From assembly GCF_024166365.1 (NCBI RefSeq), contig NC_064831.1, positions 48,733,768 to 48,797,767 on the forward strand: a stretch of 64,000 bases of DNA, given 5' to 3'. Both the position numbers and the translations under genes were made by a program. Positions 1 to 11,151 of the stretch are shown in pieces. Below the pieces are notes generated by a model. It saw only the letters and a list, made by a program, of their open reading frames with translations, was not told where the DNA came from and ran no database searches. Source of the DNA: Elephas maximus indicus (lineage: Eukaryota > Chordata > Mammalia > Proboscidea > Elephantidae). Numbering within the stretch: the stretch's first letter is position 1; the number at the start of each line of letters is the position of its first letter.

Positions 1-29
1 GCTCTGGTGCAAGGCATTTACTATACTGA

Positions 30-404
30 CTGTTGTAGTATCCTAGGGCTTCCAGACAAAACACCACAGACCTGAGGCTTATCAGGAACACACTGTCTCA
101 CAATTCTGGAGGCTAGTAGCCCAAATTCAGGCTATCTCAGGGCTGTGTTCTCTTCAAAGGCTCCATGGGAAGATGTTTCCAGTCTCCCAGGCTTCTGGGA
201 GCCCCGGGAGAAGCTTCTTGGCTTCAGGTGCAGCATAACTCCACCATAGGGTCGTTCTCCCTGTCTGCCTCTTTTCTTTATGGGGATGTTACTTAACTGC
301 ATTAAGACCTCAAGTTAACTGCTGACATCTTCAAAGACCCAATTTCCAAACAAGGGGTGAGGAATTCAAAATCTCTTTTTGGGGAACACAATTCAATCCA
401 TAAC
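30..404 (-). mobile_element. MaLR (MLT1-like) LTR, antisense
   Basis: From 'cctagggcttccagac' to 'ggggaacacaattcaatcc' the text follows the reverse of the mammalian MaLR/MLT1-type LTR, including 'ctcacaattctggaggctag' and the block 'caaagacccaatttcc'. It is old and diverged. No internal retroviral genes are present. Subfamily is assigned from memory. Confidence 0.55.
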
Positions 405-1369
405 AACCCTCTCACACCATTACAAATAGTTAAAGTTAAAAAGCCTTCTCAAACGCAAGCGCCCATTTCACAGGTGCCATGGATACCTAGCCCACAGGAG
501 GAGAAATAAGAATTGTAGGGTTTTAAAATATACAGACAAAAGGGACAAAGACAAGGAATTAAGAGTAGTTATCTCAATTTGGATAAATCTTCAGTTTTCA
601 CTAGTCTGTAAATATAACCAAAATCAAGTACCAAAAGCACAAAGTGCTTAAGACACTTCACAAAACAGGACCGATCAGATAAACTGTCTTTTCCTTATAT
701 AAGTCCTTACCAAACGGCATGACACTATGGGAACCCAGCCTCCAGAAACTCTTAACACCCTTACTTGATTTTTGTGAGGTGCCTGAATTCAGAGAACTTG
801 GGGGAGAGGGATGTTCTAAACAACAAAAATTTATGCACTCAATTGTAAGCAAAAATAACAAATTTGCAATTATCTGAATTAATCAACATTGACGGTTTTA
901 TGAATAAACATACATTTTGAAATGTCAATTCTCTCCTGATTCGCAATGAATCTGACAAAGTAGGAAAATGCTGGCTCAAAATTTTAAAATATGTTTATCA
1001 TAAAACTACCTTTTTAAAATAAATGAGGTACTCAGCAGTTAGAATCTTACAAAATATACATAAATAAGACCACAAGTTTCCAAAATGACTCAGTTCTTCC
1101 ACCAAGACACTTTGACTATTGATTAGAAATAATGTAAAGCAGTTGAGATTACCTGTGTGTTTTTTAAATGTCCTTCTGTGTTTACAGCAATACCTAATGA
1201 CACATTTGCTACATGGGCTGCAAACTAGGAATAAAGGCAGCTGTACTACTGTGGGAAGAGACAGTCCTCTTTCTGTTTACCACTCTCACTCACTCAGTAA
1301 GGAAACGCTGCTTTGTGGGCAGCCTTTTTAGATAGTTTTCATAGTTCAAAGAGTATGGAACCTTCCAGT
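405..1369. other. Sequence downstream of ADAM10, nothing recognised
   Basis: AT-rich single-copy-looking DNA beyond the assumed ADAM10 transcript end. No exon-like frame, RNA gene or clear repeat is visible. Part of it could belong to a longer 3' UTR. Confidence 0.5.
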
Positions 1370-1386
1370 CGATTTCATCAAGTCTA

Positions 1387-1392
1387 TTTATT
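1387..1392 (-). terminator. ADAM10: Distal poly(A) signal AATAAA for ADAM10
   Basis: The minus strand reads TTAATAAATAG here, about 2.15 kb past the stop codon. That spacing is in the range of the long ADAM10 3' UTR, so this is my best guess for the main polyadenylation signal. Cleavage would fall near 1357-1377. Confidence 0.5.
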
Positions 1393-3199
1393 AATGCATT
1401 TCAAGTTTCAAAAAACCTTACATCTTTGCACATACTTTGTTTTTTTGCAATTTTTAGTAAAAATTTCCAAAGTGAACAAAAGATACTGTATAAAACACAG
1501 TGGCCACTAAGCTGACAGTAGTATTAGATCTCGTTTGTCTTGATCCTTGTTTTACCACATCTTGATCTGCAGTGGGAAGAAGAGTTCAGTGCATGTATCT
1601 CTTTTCAGAAAACATTGAACTTAGACTCAAAATAAAATAGGGCAGTTGTCCCTGCCAAAAATCCTACCACAGGATAACATTACGAGCAAAAAATTTACAT
1701 GTTCCAAAGTCTACCACACTCAAGAAGTTACTAAGAACTCTTGCAGAATAAAAGTCACCATGTTAGAAATGCAAACCCACTTCCACCCTTTGCACAGTCC
1801 AAAAACAAAGGCATTTAAATGATTTAAAAGCAATTACATACAGACCTACCTACTTGTTTGTTTAGAATTATTTATAGTCTATCTGGGGTTTCATGTACAA
1901 AATTTGTCTCTAAATCATGTACAAAAAGCTGTATTTTGAAAAAAGTCACCACATACTGTACAAGTTTACAAGGAAGAGATCCCATGATTTTCTCTAGCAT
2001 TTTTGGCCTTGCTGGCTTGCGTCACATTATGAGAATGATTGTGTAAACCTTATACTCTTAAGAAAAAAAGGAGAAAAAAAAAAAAAAGAAAAAGCCCAAA
2101 CACAGAAATCTTTTCAATCATCCCTAAATTTGCCTCCTACATGAACCTGGAAAATCACAGCTGTTTACCTCTCATTTAAGTGATGTAGCTGGAAAACAGA
2201 AGCAATAAATATGTCACAAGCTTGATTTCTGTAATGCCCCCTTCCATTTCCTGCATAGCAATAAACCTGTTAATACGTTAAACGCTTTTGCTTTCTTTCC
2301 TTAAAAGGCCAGTTATTTACATCTGTTTAAAAAATAAACTTGGGATGGGACATTGTGCTGTTTCACCTTCATTACTGTTAAAATATTTTAGGAAAAAAAC
2401 TGTCAGAAGGCCTATCTACAACTTTAACTACTAGTTGAGCAAATTACTCTTCTTCAGTGGTTAATGGTGATATGCTGGAAAACTGCTCAAATATTTTGGT
2501 AAAATAAAGACACAGTTTTTCTTTTCCATATCAGACAGAAACAAAAACATAATTGGCATATTTTAGATACATGAAAAACACAAATAAGTAGGCTACAGAT
2601 AAAAAGAATCATTTCATTGACATAATTTCTGCCAAAGCATGAACAAAATTTCACCTATCAATTAAAAAATTGGATTGGATTAGAAAGTTTACAATCAGTA
2701 AGTGGAAATCAGACAGTGAGACAAAGAACTAACTCTGAAGTAGTAAGCCGCGTACATCCATCCTGCACAGCACACCCGACTGCGCTCTTCAGCAGTAACT
2801 CCTGTGCTCCTCTTAGCAGCCGTGGGATAAAAAGAAATTGAAGAGAGAACCAACTCCATCGTAAGAAGGGAAACTGATTCTCATTCCAAACTGCCTGTGT
2901 AAAGCGTTACAGAATCCTGGACCACTGAATACCACCATTCTCTGTTATCCTGAGTATGTCAATTAAACAGTAATTTTTCATTAAGAGCGGAAAAATTTTA
3001 TAATACAAAGAAAAACATCCATATTGCAATTCCTGTTTACAATCGCACACAGAAGTACAGTGTACGTAAGAAATACATGTCTGCATATAACAAGGCATGT
3101 ACATTGGCAGGTGATGTCTCCAATGTTGAGGTGGTCGAGCCTCCTAGCCTTGGCTGGCAGTTGAAAAAAATATATATATATTTCAATTTGTGATAAAAG

Positions 3200-3205
3200 T
3201 TTATT
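3200..3205 (-). terminator. ADAM10: Possible proximal poly(A) signal AATAAA
   Basis: A minus-strand AATAAA (context CTGAATAAACTT) occurs about 335 bases after the stop codon, followed in the transcript by a T/A-rich stretch. It could give a short 3' UTR isoform. Sequence match only. Confidence 0.35.
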
Positions 3206-3538
3206 CAGAGCCAAGTTTGCCTGCAAGTGAAGAAAATGCAGCAACGAAGAACAGGGAACACGGGGCACGTGATAATATTGTAAGACTTTGTGCCATTAGG
3301 TTAAAAACATCCGTCCATAAGAAAACGGAGTTCCTTTTCCACCCCCCCCCCTCCCCCCAATGGAATTTTCAGGCTTCAAAATTTAAGTAATTCCGCCTGG
3401 TCTGAGGACATGGTCTCTTGCCATTTTTTTCGACTGTTGTTTGCGACGGTTTAGTTTGGGGATGATGATGTAATAGGTTTCTCTTTGGAGTGAAGTTTTC
3501 CCATTGTAGGCACTAAGAAGAACCAAGGCAAAGCTGCG

Positions 3539-3633
3539 CTAACGTCGCAAGTGCCCCATCTGATAACTCTCCCGGGGCCGCTGACGCTGGGGCTGCTGAA
3601 TGGGCTGTGGTGGTCTCCTCCTCTTTAAAGTGC
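3539..3633 (-). CDS. ADAM10: ADAM10 exon 16: end of cytoplasmic tail and stop
   Basis: The final coding exon has 95 bases: two bases completing a split Gly codon, thirty codons, and a TAG stop at 3541-3539. The acceptor reads ctcacag. It encodes a basic, proline- and glutamine-rich tail starting [10 protein letters not shown] and ending YQMGHLRR. In known ADAM10 the RRR cluster acts in ER retention and the proline-rich stretches bind SH3-domain and SAP97-type partners. From memory the human protein ends GHMRR, so Met to Leu near the C terminus is a small difference. The exon joins in frame to 5298-5424. The 3' UTR follows at once. Confidence 0.96.
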
Positions 3634-4059
3634 CTGTGAGTAACACACAAAAGTCAAACAGACTTACCGTGAGCTTTCCCATCTTAAAAAAAAAGGAAGC
3701 TGCTGTTTAAATAAGAAAGGTTGTAGATCAGTGCCGTCAACTAGAAATACAGTATGAGCCACACCTATAACACTGAACACTTAGTGTCGCCGCAATAAAA
3801 CAAGTTTAGGATAGCCACAATAAAAAAAGGTAAAAAAGAAGCAGGTGAAATTAATTTTAATAATATATTTAGCCCAATATGGCCAAAATATTAGCACTGT
3901 AACACATACTCAGTATGAAGAATTACTAATGAAATGTTCTACATTCTTTTTTTCATACTAAGTCCTCGAAGTCTGATACGTTTTTTATATTTACAGGACA
4001 TCTCAGTTAGACTAGCCACATTTCAGGTGCTCAGGAGCCACAAGTATTAGGCAGACTAA

Positions 4060-4235
4060 TCTAGATTAACATCATGGATTCTGAGTGCCTTTGGGCAAAT
4101 GACTTCACCTCCCAGTGGCCTTGGGTGCCTAATCTGTAAAATGGGGATGATAACTCATACTGTCTGTTGTGACGATTATATCACAGTTCATGTAAAAGTG
4201 TTTAGCCCTTTTTGTGAGGGTTTAATAAATGACAG
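4060..4235 (+). repeat. MIR SINE
   Basis: The run 'tgggcaaatgacttcacc' followed by 'cctaatctgtaaaatgggga' and 'gataactcatactg' is the core and tail pattern of the ancient MIR SINE. Confidence 0.7.
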
Positions 4236-4865
4236 CTAGTTTTTTAAAAGTCTTTAAAAGTGGTATTTCCTTAAAATAAAATCAATACCCAAGCAAAATA
4301 ACTGCTTCACTGAATGAGATCATAGTTGGTAACAGTGTTTAAAAAGTGTCATGTGGTCTTTGGAAATCCCTAAAAACTGGCATAAATTCCAGAGTGATAA
4401 CATTGTAAATCTAGGAAAAGCAATCATATCACAATCAAATTTCCTCTGACTGCCACCAAGATAAAGTCCTGGCATGGCTACTGGGATCCTTTGCCCCAAG
4501 ACAGGGAAATGAAGTGAGACAACTGAAGGAAAAAACTATAAACCTAAACCATAAAAAACTCCTAGTTTTTCACTGCTTTGTGTAGGGTAGTGGATTTGGC
4601 CTGAGGCAAGAGGCCAGACTGGAAAGGCTGCAGGAGCAGGAGAGGGAACTGCTGGCATTTTGCTCTGATTTTCCCAGCTGCTGCCTTGGAACAATGTCTG
4701 CCCCCACAGGGACAGTGAACACAGTTCTGGTCCCCAAGTCCTACAGCATAAAATCAGGGCAGCATGGAAGCCACAAAGCCCTTGCCAACAGGGAGGGGAG
4801 CAGCTGGGGGCGAGTGATGTGGAGCAGTCCTTCTACTCTCCTCTCCTCCAAATCCTGGAGCTCAT

Positions 4866-4945
4866 CTAAAGGGCCTCTCCTCCTGAGGATGGGTCCCCCT
4901 GAGGGGTAAAGGGCCTCTCCTCCTGATGCTGGGTCTCCCTGAAGC
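4866..4945. repeat. Two-copy 40-base tandem repeat
   Basis: The segment beginning 'taaagggcctctcctcctga' occurs twice, 40 bases apart, with a few mismatches in the second half. It is a simple local duplication in intron 15. Confidence 0.8.
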
Positions 4946-5297
4946 TTCTACCCTAAGACTCTTCCAGACTGGGGTCTGTATTTCCCTACAAACATCCCCC
5001 TTGGGGAAAGCAAGTTTAAAGGCCAGCAAATATTTCAAGAATACAAACATTAAAAAATGTATATACATAAATATTTTTTAGACACTCAGAATAGATTATC
5101 ATTTATTTGGCAGTCATTAGGCTAGACTAGATTGATAAACAGCGCATTTAAACAGCAACTAAATCATTCATCCAGTAATCCCATTCTCAAGGAGAAAGTA
5201 CGATAAAATTAGTCACTAAAGACTCATTTATAATTCAATTTCACCTGCTAAATGGTTTTGAGTTACATAAGCATTTACCTTGTTTAAACTGCCTTAC

Positions 5298-5424
5298 CTG
5301 GAAGTGGTTTAGGAGGAGGCAACTTTGGATTACTGCTTGGAGTGTGAACACTGCATATCTTAATGAATCCAGCCATTAACATGATCAAGGCAATTCCCAT
5401 AAGTAATACTGCCCACCAGTGAGC
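5298..5424 (-). CDS. ADAM10: ADAM10 exon 15: transmembrane helix and start of tail
   Basis: This exon of 127 bases starts with Ala-His-Trp-Trp and runs into a hydrophobic stretch of about 20 residues ([18 protein letters not shown]), which is the single membrane-spanning helix. It then enters the cytosol with [20 protein letters not shown], a proline-rich SH3-ligand-like segment. The acceptor is tttctag and the donor CCAG|gtaagg. The last codon, Gly, is split with exon 16. Sequence and phase agree with the conserved mammalian exon. Apart from this exon the surrounding 3634-16488 is intron. Confidence 0.97.
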
Positions 5425-5493
5425 CTAGAAATAAACAGATTTTTCCACTAAAAAAAAATATTTTCAAATATTTTATTATATAAAATACAGAAT

Positions 5494-5840
5494 ACACCCA
5501 CTCCTCACTAATCAACATGGTTAGGTTCCAAAGACCAGGTCATTATGCGAAAATCGGTGTTAATGTGAAAATGAAGGACGACCACATCAGATCACAAAAT
5601 GGAGGATGACTGTATCTTTACATAATTGCCAAACTGGTGATAATCATGGCCCAGCCAAGGTGACAACACATAACCTTAACCATCACAGCCAGCGTTACTC
5701 TCGCCTCATACCTCGGTGTTCATTACTGCCAGACATACATCATTAATGCACAAAACAGTTGAATAGTAGACTTTTTACTATTGTCATGAATGTGAAATGT
5801 CAGATAACAAGGCAGTCAATGAGTAAGGAGTAGGTGTACA
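5494..5840. mobile_element. Non-autonomous DNA transposon with terminal inverted repeats
   Basis: The left end 'acacccactcctcactaat' and the reverse complement of the right end ('acacctactccttactcatt') match at most positions, giving inverted termini of about 19 bases around a 347-base AT-rich body. No transposase frame is present. The superfamily is not clear to me and no clean target duplication could be fixed. Confidence 0.55.
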
Positions 5841-6983
5841 CTGTTATAATATAAACATATATATTATATAAAATATAGAGTAGAATCTACTACATTTTAT
5901 TTTTTAAAGGACATTTATTGGATAGGAGCTATATAAATATCACATATGCAAACATATATTAATTTTTTATTACAAAAAAGTTTAAAGAAAAAATAAAAAT
6001 CACTCATAATTCTTTCTTCTAGATGAAACTACTCAATCTTATTTCCTTTCAGGCCCTTTTCTATATACAACTTTGTCATATACACAGAAAACACACATGC
6101 GAAACTGGGGTCCATCCTGCATATAGTTTTATATTTTTCTATGCAATGTTCTATTGTATTTTCCCATGTTATTAAGTATTTTTGAACTTAAGAGCCAAGC
6201 CCTGTTATGAAATTACTTATATATATCTGTTTTCATTGTATCTACTGATACAACATCTGTGAGTATATATGTGTGTGCATATACATTTTTCCATAGTGAA
6301 AGGTTAACTGCTTGTTTTCTTTCATATGAAAAGCAGAAGAATATACACAGTCTAGCAGCAGGCAAAGCATACTTAGTCTAAGAAGGAATCAAAAGGTTCA
6401 TTTCTAACTTAAACCAAAATTAGCGAATCAATTAACCAAGCAATAAAAACCTTCAAAAAATTATTGGCATGGTCTTACTTGTGGAAAAATTACTGTTTCT
6501 GTTCTTAACAAATTCTATTTTGCAGTTCAAATTTTAACATAGTACATACTAATAAACATCATACTAAAAACATACAACTTTAAAACTGTGAAAGTTCACA
6601 TTAACACAATACTGTTGTGATACATGTATGATTATTGTTAATTATTGCTAGAAAAACTCCCATTGAAGAGGGTTTTCCATGACCGGGGGATTTTCATGAA
6701 ATACATAACCAAAACCACCAGTGTGCACTGCTATGACGAAGCCCCCCGCTCTATACCACCAGTATGTCTTGAGCTTGGCCACACAGGAGTGTCATCCGGA
6801 GAGCTTTTAAAACTCAGATACCCGGACAGAATCCCAAACCAGTTAAATGGGGTGGAGGTAGAATCCAGACATAGGTAATTCTTGGTAAAGCTTTTGAGGT
6901 GAGTCCATTATGCAGCCCAAGATGTAGCACTATTGGTCTCTACCATGGTCATCAGACTGCTTCTGCAAAGGGGCTGGACAGTA

Positions 6984-7483
6984 GATGTCATGGACTGAAT
7001 TATGTTCCCCCCAAAATATGTGTATCTAATATTTAGCTGAGCCATGATTTCCAGTATTGTGTGGTTGTCCTCCATTTTGTGATTGTAATTTTACATTGAC
7101 GAGGACTAGGGTGGAACTGTAACACCCTTACCCAGGTCACATTCCTAACCCAAGGTAAAGGGAGTTTCCCTGGGGTGTGGCCTGCAAAACCTTTCATCTC
7201 TCGAGAGATAAAAAGGAAAGGGAAGAAAGCAGAATTGGGGACCTCGTACTAGCAAGAAAACAGTGCCAGGAGCAGAGCGCATCCTTTGGACCTGGGGTCC
7301 CTGCGCAGAGAAGCTCCTAGTCCAGGGGAAGATTGATGAGAAGGCCGATAAAGAGAGAAAGCCTTCCCCTGGAGCTGCTACCCTGAATTTGGACTTTTAC
7401 CCTACTTTACTGTGAGAAAATGAACTTCTCTTTGTTAAGCCATCCACTTGTGGTATTTCTGCAGCACTAGATAATGAAGACAG
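6984..7483 (+). mobile_element. MaLR/ERVL-type LTR-like repeat
   Basis: Starts 'gactgaattatgttcccccc' and ends with 'taagccatccacttgtggta' and 'agcactagataatgaagaca', the 5' and 3' landmarks of MaLR-class LTRs. The middle ('ggttgtcctccattttgtga') does not match the subfamilies I remember well and may be lineage-specific. There are no retroviral coding genes. Confidence 0.5.
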
Positions 7484-7670
7484 TAAATATCTGAGGTTTT
7501 GCAGGCAATATGGTCTCCGTTAGAGCTACTCTGCAGCCCTACTGCAAAAGCAGCTGCAGACACTTTATAAACAAATGAGTGTGGCTGTATTCCAATAAAA
7601 CTTTATTTACAAAAAGAGGTGGCAGACTGGATTTGGCCCAGAAGCCAGCTGTGGTTTGTCAACCCTTGTG
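7484..7670. mobile_element. hAT-type non-autonomous element fragment
   Basis: Shares 'attccaataaaactttattt', 'actggatttggccca' and a closing 'tttgtcaaccctt' with the common mammalian hAT relic whose consensus ends in a 'gccgacccctg'-like terminus. The same family recurs at 11946, 35386 and 57340. Confidence 0.55.
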
Positions 7671-7834
7671 CTATACCTATGAGGATACCACTCAACACAG
7701 CTTCTTCATTCCATCTCACTATCCTGCTACCTGCCTGAGTGTTTGGGGGAAGGTGGAGTATCTGACAGAAAAAGAGGCTCTTGTGGCTGGGAAGGGCTGC
7801 TCAAATAATCAGCAGTCACAGGGCAAAGGAAAGG

Positions 7835-8035
7835 TTCTCAACTTTGAGTAGACAGATCTAAGAATTAGCTGGATGTTTATTAAAATGCAGATGCTCAGGC
7901 CACAATCCTACAGATTCAGATTCGGTTGTTTTGAGGTAGGGCCCAGGCAACTGCATTTTAAACAAGCACGTCAGTGATGATGATGACTGCTTCCCAGTAA
8001 GGGCATGCTGGAGGCATGTGTGGTTGGCAACCATT
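7835..8035. mobile_element. MER5A-like hAT-Charlie relic
   Basis: The sequence 'attagctggatgtttatt' and 'aaaatgcagatgctcaggcc', with 'agattcagattcggtt' and 'tagggcccaggcaactgcat', follows the MER5A pattern. Diverged. Confidence 0.55.
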
Positions 8036-8039
8036 CTGA

Positions 8040-8262
8040 ACAAAGCAGGCAGTTTAGCATCCCTGGGCCCCATCCACCAAATGCCAGAACTCATCAGTTA
8101 CTTTGACAACTACAACACATTCCCAGTGGCTGCAACCATGGGCTCAGACATAACGACGACTGTGAGGATGGTGCAGGAGCAGGCAGTGTTTTCTTCTGTT
8201 GTACAGTGGGTCGCTGTGAGTGGGAACTGACTCGACGACACCTTAGTAACAACAACACGTTC
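8040..8262 (+). mobile_element. RTE-type LINE 3' end
   Basis: Reads 'acattcccagtggctgcaac', 'catgggctcagacataacga', 'gtgaggatggtgcaggagca', then 'cgctgtgagtgggaactgac' and an 'aacaacaac' tail. Two other copies (14171-14345 and 35445-35920) share this order. The last 50 bases resemble the AfroSINE tail. Confidence 0.6.
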
Positions 8263-8455
8263 CTGAATACCCTCTGGGGAGCAGTATCACCCCTGATGTG
8301 ATCCAGTGAGTGTGAATGGTCAGAAGTCTTCCTGATGGACTGGTCCTGTCGCAACAGGTGCCCCCTATTCCTGATGTTCGTTATGGTCTCCAACACATTT
8401 CCTACCTTCTAGTCTTCTCTGCCCAGGATCATCCTCCACACGGCCACTAGCGTTA

Positions 8456-8630
8456 AACCCAAACCAAGCCTACTGCTGTCGAGTTGGCTCTGACTCATAG
8501 TGACCCTCTAGGACAGAGTGAAACTGCTCCATAGGGTTTCCGAGGCTGTAAATCTTTACAGAAACAGACTGTCACATTTTTCTCCCAGGAGCAGCTGGTG
8601 GGTTTGAATCGCCAACCCTACCAGTGTTAC
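8456..8630 (-). repeat. AfroSINE (long variant)
   Basis: Antisense copy with 'ctgctgtcgagttggctctg', 'aggacagagtgaaactgctc' and 'catagggtttccgaggctgt', and the insert 'tttctcccaggagcagctgg'. The tRNA-like head at the high end is eroded. Confidence 0.75.
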
Positions 8631-8635
8631 AACTA

Positions 8636-9620
8636 CCTAAAATACAGAATTGACCATGTCACTCTTCCATGTAAAATCCTTCCTGAAAAGCTTCCCATCA
8701 AAGGTCTCCGAGATAAACCATTACATGAAAAGGGCGGGGGGGGGGGCGGGGGAGAGACCTAAGCACACAATAGAGTGCAGCAAAGTACGTGATTATACTT
8801 CTTTAAAGTATATATTCTCATAGTCGCATAGACAGTTCTGGAAAAACTCATAAGAAATTCATCTTAGGGAGATTAGGTATCTGAGGTGAAAAGGAGGCTT
8901 ATTTTTTAATGTATCACTTTGTTAAAAGTCAAATTTCTCAAAACAAAAAGAGTAGAAAAAAAATTTTTGTTTTGAAAAATTTATATTTCTGTGACTTTGA
9001 GGAGTCCTGGTGGTACAGTGTTCAAACACCCTCATGGTTAACCGTTCGGATGCTAACTAAAAGGTCGGCGGTTCAATTCCACGAACCGTTCCACGGGAGG
9101 AAGATGTGGCAGTCAGCTTCCGTAAGATTTACAACCTTGGAAACCTTACAGTGCTACTCTGTCCTACAGGGTCGCTATGAGTGGGAACCAAATGGACGGC
9201 AATGGGTTTATGTGACTTTCGCACCTACTCCCTCTGCATAAAACATCTGTGCCCTCTACTGCTACTGGCCCTTCAGAACTTAGCTCTGGCATCAGCTCCT
9301 TAAAGACATCTTACCCTAACAGGCTCTCCTGTTTTCTGCGAAACACCACACAGAACTGAAACTATGTCTCTACGTTCCTGTCTTCTCTATCCCAAATTGC
9401 ACTGTGAACTCCTTGAATTTACCTCCTGCAGCCTCGTCGTTACCTAGCCCCAAAAAAAACACCCGCTGAACCAGTTATCACAGGTGAATCACTGTTCTAA
9501 ATACTGACCTCTGAACACACTTCTAAGAGCTCATTTATGATTTCTGGACTACCTATACATACAGTGTGACAAGCTTCCTACAACAGAGACAGGAACGATA
9601 AAAACTGTGCTTCTCATAGC
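8636..9620 (+). repeat. Possible old L2 pieces around an AfroSINE
   Basis: 'gaccatgtcactcttccatg' with 'cttcccatcaaaggtctccg' (8650-8720) and 'ctcctgttttctgcg' to 'ctgtgaactccttgaattta' (9325-9425) resemble plus-strand L2 text. Interrupted at 9000-9220. Weak matches. Confidence 0.35.
9000..9222 (+). repeat. AfroSINE (long variant)
   Basis: Sense copy: head 'ggagtcctggtggtacagtg', B-box-like 'ggcggttcaattccacg', insert 'aggaagatgtggcagtcagc', tail 'gggtcgctatgagtgggaac' and 'ggacggcaatgggttta'. Confidence 0.85.
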
Positions 9621-10715
9621 TCTAATACTAGTTTTTTGGTACCTGTGCTGTCTTAAGAGAAATGCACGCAGTGGGGCGGTAAGAGAAGCAGATTCGAAAG
9701 AGAAAGTCCAGTTTTAACAACAGTTATAACTTTGCAGAAAACAAAGGTTGAGTGGACCTACTCCCACAGACATTTACTAAAATACGGCACCTGGGCCCGT
9801 GAGAACTTCCAGTTCCTTCTAGCACAGAATTTCTGACCACCCTTCCAATTTTTCCAGGTATCTACCTATCTCAGAAGCCCAAAGCTTGAGAGGCTTTAGT
9901 GAAAATAATAGTAGCTTTTCAGAGTTTAGGATCTGGAGAAAGAAAATGTGATAGTAGATAGAAGATAGCAAGAGAAACTAAACAAAATGATGACGCGTTT
10001 GAGTGTTAATGAGTACGGCCACTTTTGGTAGCAGTTTTTTTCAATGGTCCCTTTAAAAAAGAATGATCTGAGAGTGAGTTAAATGCTAAGTCACATGTTC
10101 TCTCTTTTATATATAAAATCAGGGGAAAGAACACCACGCAGGCTAGTCATGAGAAATGCATGGTTCATCTTAAAAGGAAAGATCACAGTTTGTCTACCTT
10201 GCAGAGTCTGCAAGAAAGGCGAGCATTTAGTTGAGTGTGGACTGGGCACTGGTACGAGGGTGTGAAGTGAAACAAGAGTCATTTAGTGAATGTGGACTGG
10301 GAACCGGGATCTCACATCCCATGTATAAGGGTGTGAAGTGAAACAAGAGTCATTTAGTGAGTGTGGACTGGGTGCCACAATCTCAGACGCCATGCATGTG
10401 AGGGGGTTAAGTGAAACTAGGTCAAAGAGAAGTATCCAAAAGCTAAAAAACAACAACCGTGAAGTCCGTAAGCTGTAAGTCAGCTTTCAGAAAATAAGTC
10501 CACATAGGAAGCAGACAAGTCATTCAACACAGTCATTTTTAAGGCAAAACACACAAAATGTAGAAAAAAGGAGCAAAAATTAACAAAGTAAAAAGCCAAA
10601 TTCTACTAATCTATTATACACCAGTTATAGTAGTTATTTATAATCTAAGTAAACAAAAAGGATCTATAGGATAACAAAATAGGAAAGTAGTTATCACCGC
10701 CCCCCAAAAAAAACC

Positions 10716-11151
10716 AGTGTGTGTGGTGGTGGGGGCCGGAGATGGGGTGTGTGTGTGTGTGTGCGTGCGTGTGTATGGGGCAGGAGACAGGGTGTGCATG
10801 TGTGTGGGGGGCAGGAGATGGGGTGTGTGTATGTGTGTGTATGGGGCAAGAAATGGGGTGTGTGTGTGTACGTGTGTGTGTGTGTGTGTATGGGGCAGGA
10901 GACAGGGTGTGTGTGGAGGGGGCAGGACACAGGGTGTGTGTACGGGGCAGGAGATGGGGTGTGTGTATGCGTGTGTATGGGGCAGGAGACGGTGTGTGTA
11001 CACGGGGGCAGGAGACAGGGTGTGCGTGTGTACGGGGCAGGAAATGGAGTGTGTATGTGTGTGTGTACGGGACAGGAGACGGTGTATGTGGAGGGGGCAA
11101 GAGACAGGGTGTACGTGTGTGTATGGGGCAGGAGATGGAGTATGTGTGTGC
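10716..11151. repeat. GT-rich minisatellite with GGGGCAGGAGA core
   Basis: About 13 copies of a core such as 'tatggggcaggagacaggg' alternate with (GT)n runs of varying length over 436 bases. The plus strand is G-rich with many GGG and GGGG tracts, so G-quadruplex formation is plausible. The long frames it opens on both strands are a by-product of the repeat. It lies in intron 14. Confidence 0.92.

Larger units (their letters stand above)
1370..3538 (-). other. ADAM10: ADAM10 3' untranslated region
   Basis: The stretch after the stop codon is AT-rich and carries none of the SINEs or L1 pieces that crowd the introns, as expected for a conserved 3' UTR of about 2 kb. A C-run (plus-strand 3341-3358, G-rich in the transcript) and a TA run near 3171-3180 lie within it. 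The distal end is inferred from a minus-strand AATAAA at 1392-1387. The exact end is not proven. Confidence 0.6.
3634..5297. other. ADAM10 intron 15
   Basis: Contains an old MIR SINE (4060-4235), a 40-base tandem duplication (4866-4945), and otherwise unremarkable AT-rich intron. Its splice ends are gtaagg at the high end and ctcacag at the low end. Confidence 0.8.
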
